NCBI GenBank assembly: GCA_964624875.1
Contig: CAZUZA010000031.1
Span: 1 to 17,476, forward strand
DNA: 17,476 bases
Origin: Atopostipes sp964624875
Lineage (GTDB): Bacteria; Bacillota; Bacilli; Lactobacillales; Carnobacteriaceae_A
Direction of reading: 5' to 3'
Shown here: positions 14,510 to 17,476 of the stretch, in pieces
How positions within the stretch are numbered: the stretch's first letter is position 1
How the letters are laid out: each line of letters starts with the position of its first letter
Notes under the pieces: generated by a model
What the model was told of the DNA's origin: nothing
The model's input: only the letters and a program-made list of their open reading frames with translations
The model's database searches: none
Position numbers and translations under genes: made by a program

Positions 14510-14534
14510 AATTATGTCATCTAATGACATAATT
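14510..14534. repeat. perfect 11-bp inverted repeat
   Basis: Arms AATTATGTCAT (14510-14520) and ATGACATAATT (14524-14534) around the 3-base spacer CTA. The A/T-rich symmetric form and its position about 42 bases upstream of the candidate minus-strand promoter suggest a protein-binding site. Only a short T run follows it on the plus strand. Confidence 0.6.
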
Positions 14535-14597
14535 TTGTCACCATTCCACCAATAAGCTGGCACAATGGACAATCATGTCCTTTTTTTCGACAAACAA

Positions 14598-14640
14598 AAA
14601 AGCATGCTGGAAGATTTTTTTCATCTTCTGGCATGCTTTT
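14598..14640. terminator. bidirectional terminator between deoR and glycerate kinase
   Basis: Arms 14598-14615 and 14623-14640 give an 18-bp stem with two G-U pairs and a 7-base loop. A-rich and T-rich flanks lie on both sides, so it can end both the regulator transcript (plus) and the glycerate kinase transcript (minus). A weaker 5-bp hairpin, GGACA and TGTCC (14567-14580), with seven T after it may also act on the plus strand. Confidence 0.85.
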
Positions 14641-14652
14641 ACTGTTTTCTAC

Positions 14653-15789
14653 TTATTTTAAGAGTCTTGTGACAGCTTCTGAGATTCGCGTGACGTTATG
14701 TTTGGTATTTTTTATGGCCATATCAAAGTCTACAATTGCCGGAATGGTTCCAAAGATACCATCGAATCCGAGTTCATATAACTCATGAACGCCTTCCCCG
14801 ATACTCCCACAAATCGCAACAACTTTAATCTCTTCGTCTACTTCTTTCGCCGCTTGTAGGACGCCATATGGTGTTTTTCCATATTTTGTTTGGAAATCAA
14901 TTTGTCCTTCACCAGTGAAGCAGTAATCCGCATCCGCTAGTTTCGCTTGCAGATCAGTCGCTTCTACTACTAAATCTACACCACGTTGCATCGTTGCGTT
15001 GGTGAAGGCTAACAAGCCTGCACCTAAGCCACCGGCAGCACCTGCACCAGGGATTGCCCCTACTTCTTTGCCCATCTCACTTGCGATGACTTGGTCAAGG
15101 TTGGAGAGTGCCGCATCGAGTGCTGTCACCATCTCTGGCGTAGCTCCTTTTTGCGGTCCAAAGACGGCTGATGCGCCTTCTGGTCCTGTGAGTGGGTTAC
15201 TTACGTCGGATGCAATAAATATTTCACAAGAAAACAAATCTTTGTGGACCTTTGATGAATCAATCGAGACGATGTCTTTCAGATGAATGCCACCACGCTT
15301 GATTTCTTCACCGTTTTTATCTTTGAATTGGTAGCCGAGCGCCTGCGCCATGCCGACACCCCCGTCGTTTGTTGCGCTACCTCCGATACATAGAATGATG
15401 CGCTTTATGCCGTTATCTAGACAGTGACGAATCAGTTCACCGGTACCGTATGTTGTTGTGTTATATGGATTTCGTTCTTCTTTTGTGACGAGTTGAATGC
15501 CACTTGCTGTAGCCATTTCGATGACAGCTGTTTCGCCATCACCATGGATGCCAAACGTTGCTTCGACTTGTTCGTCTAATGGGCCTTGGACTGTTTTTTT
15601 GATAAACTTTCCACCAGTCGCATTGACGATGGCTTCTGTACTTCCTTCACCACCATCTGCCATTGGCACATGAATAACTTCGCTGTCTGGGAATACACGA
15701 CGGATACCAACTTCCATAGCTTCACAGATTTCAATGGCTGATGCGCTATTTTTATATGAATCTGGGGCTAAAACAAATTTTAATGACAT
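14653..15789 (-). CDS. glxK: glycerate kinase, type 1 (GlxK/GarK family)
   Basis: A 378-residue kinase that phosphorylates D-glycerate for entry into lower glycolysis. Family signatures: VLAPDSYKNSASA at the N-terminus, PMADGGEGSTEA near residue 48, GGSATNDGGVG, DVSNPLTGPEGASAVFGPQKGA, and FTGEGQIDFQT. Length is standard. The start is ATG 15787-15789, seven bases after GAGGAG (15797-15802); a TTG further upstream is inside that ribosome site. It follows the GntP permease by 22 bases, so the two form an operon for uptake and use of glycerate or a related sugar acid, presumably switched on by the divergent CdaR protein. Confidence 0.92.
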   Translation of the reverse strand: MSLKFVLAPDSYKNSASAIEICEAMEVGIRRVFPDSEVIHVPMADGGEGSTEAIVNATGGKFIKKTVQGPLDEQVEATFGIHGDGETAVIEMATASGIQLVTKEERNPYNTTTYGTGELIRHCLDNGIKRIILCIGGSATNDGGVGMAQALGYQFKDKNGEEIKRGGIHLKDIVSIDSSKVHKDLFSCEIFIASDVSNPLTGPEGASAVFGPQKGATPEMVTALDAALSNLDQVIASEMGKEVGAIPGAGAAGGLGAGLLAFTNATMQRGVDLVVEATDLQAKLADADYCFTGEGQIDFQTKYGKTPYGVLQAAKEVDEEIKVVAICGSIGEGVHELYELGFDGIFGTIPAIVDFDMAIKNTKHNVTRISEAVTRLLK

Positions 15790-15811
15790 TTCATCTCTCC
15801 TCAATTCTTGC

Positions 15812-17092
15812 TTAGATAATTAATCCGAATACGATTGTTGTAACGATTGTTAACACTAATCCAATCAGTGTTTCATAACCTATTAAGCCTAAACGCTCTT
15901 TAAATTGCATTTGTACACTTCCGGCTGTTGCGTGGAAGAATGAACCGTGTGGTAAGTGGTCTAATACCGTTGCTCCTGAGTGAATCATAACGGCACCATT
16001 TAATGGCGATACGCCGGCACCAACGATTGTTTGGCTGAACACGGCACTTGCTACAGCTGAACCTGATGTGGTTGATGCTGTTGCTGCTGACATTAAGATT
16101 CCGGATAATGGTGCTAATAAGTACACTGGTAAACCTAGCGTATCAACGGCGTTAACAAGGACTTCACCTAAGGTTGAGTTTGAAATAATTCCAGCGATTA
16201 AACCTGTTCCGAGTAAAATAATCGCAACACCAACCATTTTGTCCATTCCATAGTTTGAATATTCGATAACGTTTTTTGCTTTGCCCATAACGACGGCACC
16301 AATAACTCCACCAATTGGTAAGGCGATCATTGGGTCAATTTCAATACCTGCAATTGGTCTTAGTGATAATAAGACAATCGCAACGATTGGACCCGCTAAT
16401 GATTTGATTAAAGAAGGTAATTGATCTGTATTTGTTTCTTCAATGGCTTCTTCAACACTTTCTGCGCCATCATCTGTAAAGAACGTTCCTTTTTGAATCA
16501 GACGATTCGCAATAATATATGTAATAATAATTCCAAAGACGGCTGGAACGAGACCAGCTAACATCACGTTTGTTAATGGTACTTCGAACGCATCTGAGAC
16601 AGCGATTGTGTTCGGGTTCGGACTCATTAAGTTTCCTACTTTACCTCCACCAATCATAGCAATTAAGACCGATGTTCTCGAGTAACCGGCTTTCTTCGCC
16701 ACCTCAATCGCGATTGGCGCTACCGTAATAATGGAAATGTCAATAAACACACCCACAAGCGTTAAAATCATTGTTGATAGAATCAAGGCGAGCATTGCCC
16801 GGTTTTGGCCGAGTAATTTCACAATGGAGTACGCAATCGATTCTGCTGCCCCGGACTTAATGAGTACACCTGCTAAAATTCCAGCTGCGAGAATTCGTAA
16901 AATCGCAGTAACCATTCCCATTGATCCTTGTGTCATGAGGCCGACCGTCTCAACTAGACTCGCTCCTCCTATTAAACCACCAACTAGTGCTCCCACAAAT
17001 AAGGCGTAGAACGGTTTAACGTTCTTAAAAATTAAAATAATCGATAATAGCAAACCTAATAAAGCACCAATTGCACCAACTTGTATATCCAC
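15812..17092 (-). CDS. GntP-family gluconate/glycerate:H+ symporter
   Basis: A 426-residue membrane protein with a dozen hydrophobic segments and little else. MSPNPNTIAVSDAF, AATASTTSGSAVASAVF and HSGATVLDHLPHGSFFHATAG are typical of the GntP family, which imports gluconate, glycerate or other sugar acids with protons. Start is GTG (17090-17092), seven bases after AGGAGG (17100-17105). The partner glycerate kinase suggests glycerate as substrate, but GntP members with the same look take up gluconate, so this rests on context. Confidence 0.9.
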   Translation of the reverse strand: MDIQVGAIGALLGLLLSIILIFKNVKPFYALFVGALVGGLIGGASLVETVGLMTQGSMGMVTAILRILAAGILAGVLIKSGAAESIAYSIVKLLGQNRAMLALILSTMILTLVGVFIDISIITVAPIAIEVAKKAGYSRTSVLIAMIGGGKVGNLMSPNPNTIAVSDAFEVPLTNVMLAGLVPAVFGIIITYIIANRLIQKGTFFTDDGAESVEEAIEETNTDQLPSLIKSLAGPIVAIVLLSLRPIAGIEIDPMIALPIGGVIGAVVMGKAKNVIEYSNYGMDKMVGVAIILLGTGLIAGIISNSTLGEVLVNAVDTLGLPVYLLAPLSGILMSAATASTTSGSAVASAVFSQTIVGAGVSPLNGAVMIHSGATVLDHLPHGSFFHATAGSVQMQFKERLGLIGYETLIGLVLTIVTTIVFGLII

Positions 17093-17141
17093 GTTTCTTC
17101 CTCCTAATATTTTGTATTGTTTAATTAACTTGTTGCTATCA

Positions 17142-17157
17142 TATCGTTCCTCCGATA
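17142..17157. promoter_or_regulatory. small inverted repeat in the divergent gntP/cdaR region
   Basis: TATCG (17142-17146) and CGATA (17153-17157) around six bases, in the 106-base gap between the permease and the activator. It is a possible operator for the CdaR protein; promoters in this gap are not clear to me. Confidence 0.3.
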
Positions 17158-17198
17158 AAATGGTTATGGTCTATAGAACAAAAAAAGAAGGTGACAAA

Positions 17199-17476
17199 AT
17201 GGAGATACCCGTCAATATTGCACGTAACATTGTGAATATTTTAGAAAGCAACATTGGTCACAAGATTAACTTTATGGACTCTAAAGGCCAGATAATAGCC
17301 AGTTCTGACACCTCTCGAATCGGACAAATTCATGAAGGCGCTTTAGTTGTTACACGTACTAGAAAAGCGTTTACAATTACTTCAGATATGAACTACTCTT
17401 TTACACGAGAAGGCATAAACTTACCCGTGGAAATTGATAACCGGATTATTGGAACCGTCGGGATTACCGGAAAAGC
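17199..17476 (+). CDS. CdaR-type sugar-diacid/glycerate regulator (N-terminal part)
   Basis: Ninety-two codons from ATG at 17199 (GAAGGTGA just upstream), cut by the window edge. MEIPVNIARNIVNILESNIGHKINFMD and later FTREGINLPVEIDNRIIGTVGITG correspond to the diacid-recognition domain of CdaR/SdaR activators. Such proteins end in a helix-turn-helix domain that would lie outside the window. CdaR proteins activate uptake and catabolism of glycerate, galactarate or glucarate. The divergent arrangement with the permease and kinase makes this the likely local activator. Confidence 0.9.
   Translation, partial: MEIPVNIARNIVNILESNIGHKINFMDSKGQIIASSDTSRIGQIHEGALVVTRTRKAFTITSDMNYSFTREGINLPVEIDNRIIGTVGITGK

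Noticed and set aside
14558..14563. TGGCAC resembling the -24 element of a sigma-54 promoter
   Set aside because: No TTGC-type -12 element at the required distance, and no sigma-54 activator gene nearby.
1..17476. CRISPR arrays, insertion sequences, tRNA or rRNA genes, prophage genes
   Set aside because: No regularly spaced repeats, transposase-like proteins, terminal inverted repeats or structural RNA signatures were seen.

Overview
The window comes from a low-GC Gram-positive bacterium, most likely a Bacillota/Bacilli member. The signs are AGGAGG-type ribosome sites with frequent TTG and GTG starts, cre-like (CcpA) operators, an ECF vitamin-transporter S component and an Lpl-type lipoprotein. 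The genus cannot be read from the sequence; a Carnobacteriaceae- or Bacillaceae-like host is only a guess.

Layout. (1) Positions 1-870, minus strand: the first 290 codons of a CPA-type cation/proton antiporter, cut by the window edge. (2) Positions 1164-2768, minus: a lone lipoprotein solute-binding protein with its own terminator and a promoter carrying a cre-like site. (3) Positions 3138-13502, minus: ten tightly spaced genes that look like one operon. In transcription order these are nagA, a NagB-family isomerase/deaminase, a class II aldolase, a phosphofructokinase-family kinase, a triosephosphate-isomerase homologue, a LarA (lactate racemase family) homologue, a LarC N-terminal-domain protein, a DUF1893 protein, an ECF S component and a DUF4838/GH163-like glycoside hydrolase; a strong terminator follows. 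(4) Positions 13640-14392, plus: a divergent DeoR-family regulator. (5) Positions 14393-14652: a short region with a cre-like site, a minus-strand promoter candidate, a near-perfect palindrome and a bidirectional terminator. (6) Positions 14653-17092, minus: glycerate kinase and a GntP-family permease. (7) Position 17199 to the end, plus: the start of a divergent CdaR-type activator. Group 6-7 is a classical glycerate-use locus.

How the genes fit together. The large operon reads as an amino-sugar pathway. An intracellular glycosidase releases N-acetylhexosamine, NagA deacetylates the 6-phosphate, the NagB-like enzyme gives a ketohexose 6-phosphate, the PFK-like kinase makes a bisphosphate, and the aldolase and TIM homologue finish to triose phosphates. 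The lone binding protein next door may feed it; permease and phosphotransferase genes are not in the window.

The unusual parts are these. Four of the enzymes (NagB-like, PFK-like, TIM-like, LarA-like) carry changes at family-conserved active-site or phosphate-binding positions. A nickel-pincer enzyme (LarA) with half of a cofactor-synthesis protein (LarC domain 1) is built into the operon, followed by DUF1893 and ECF genes. This suggests the pathway handles a substrate other than ordinary GlcNAc/GalNAc, or has an added hydroxy-acid epimerisation step. That is inference, made without alignments or searches.
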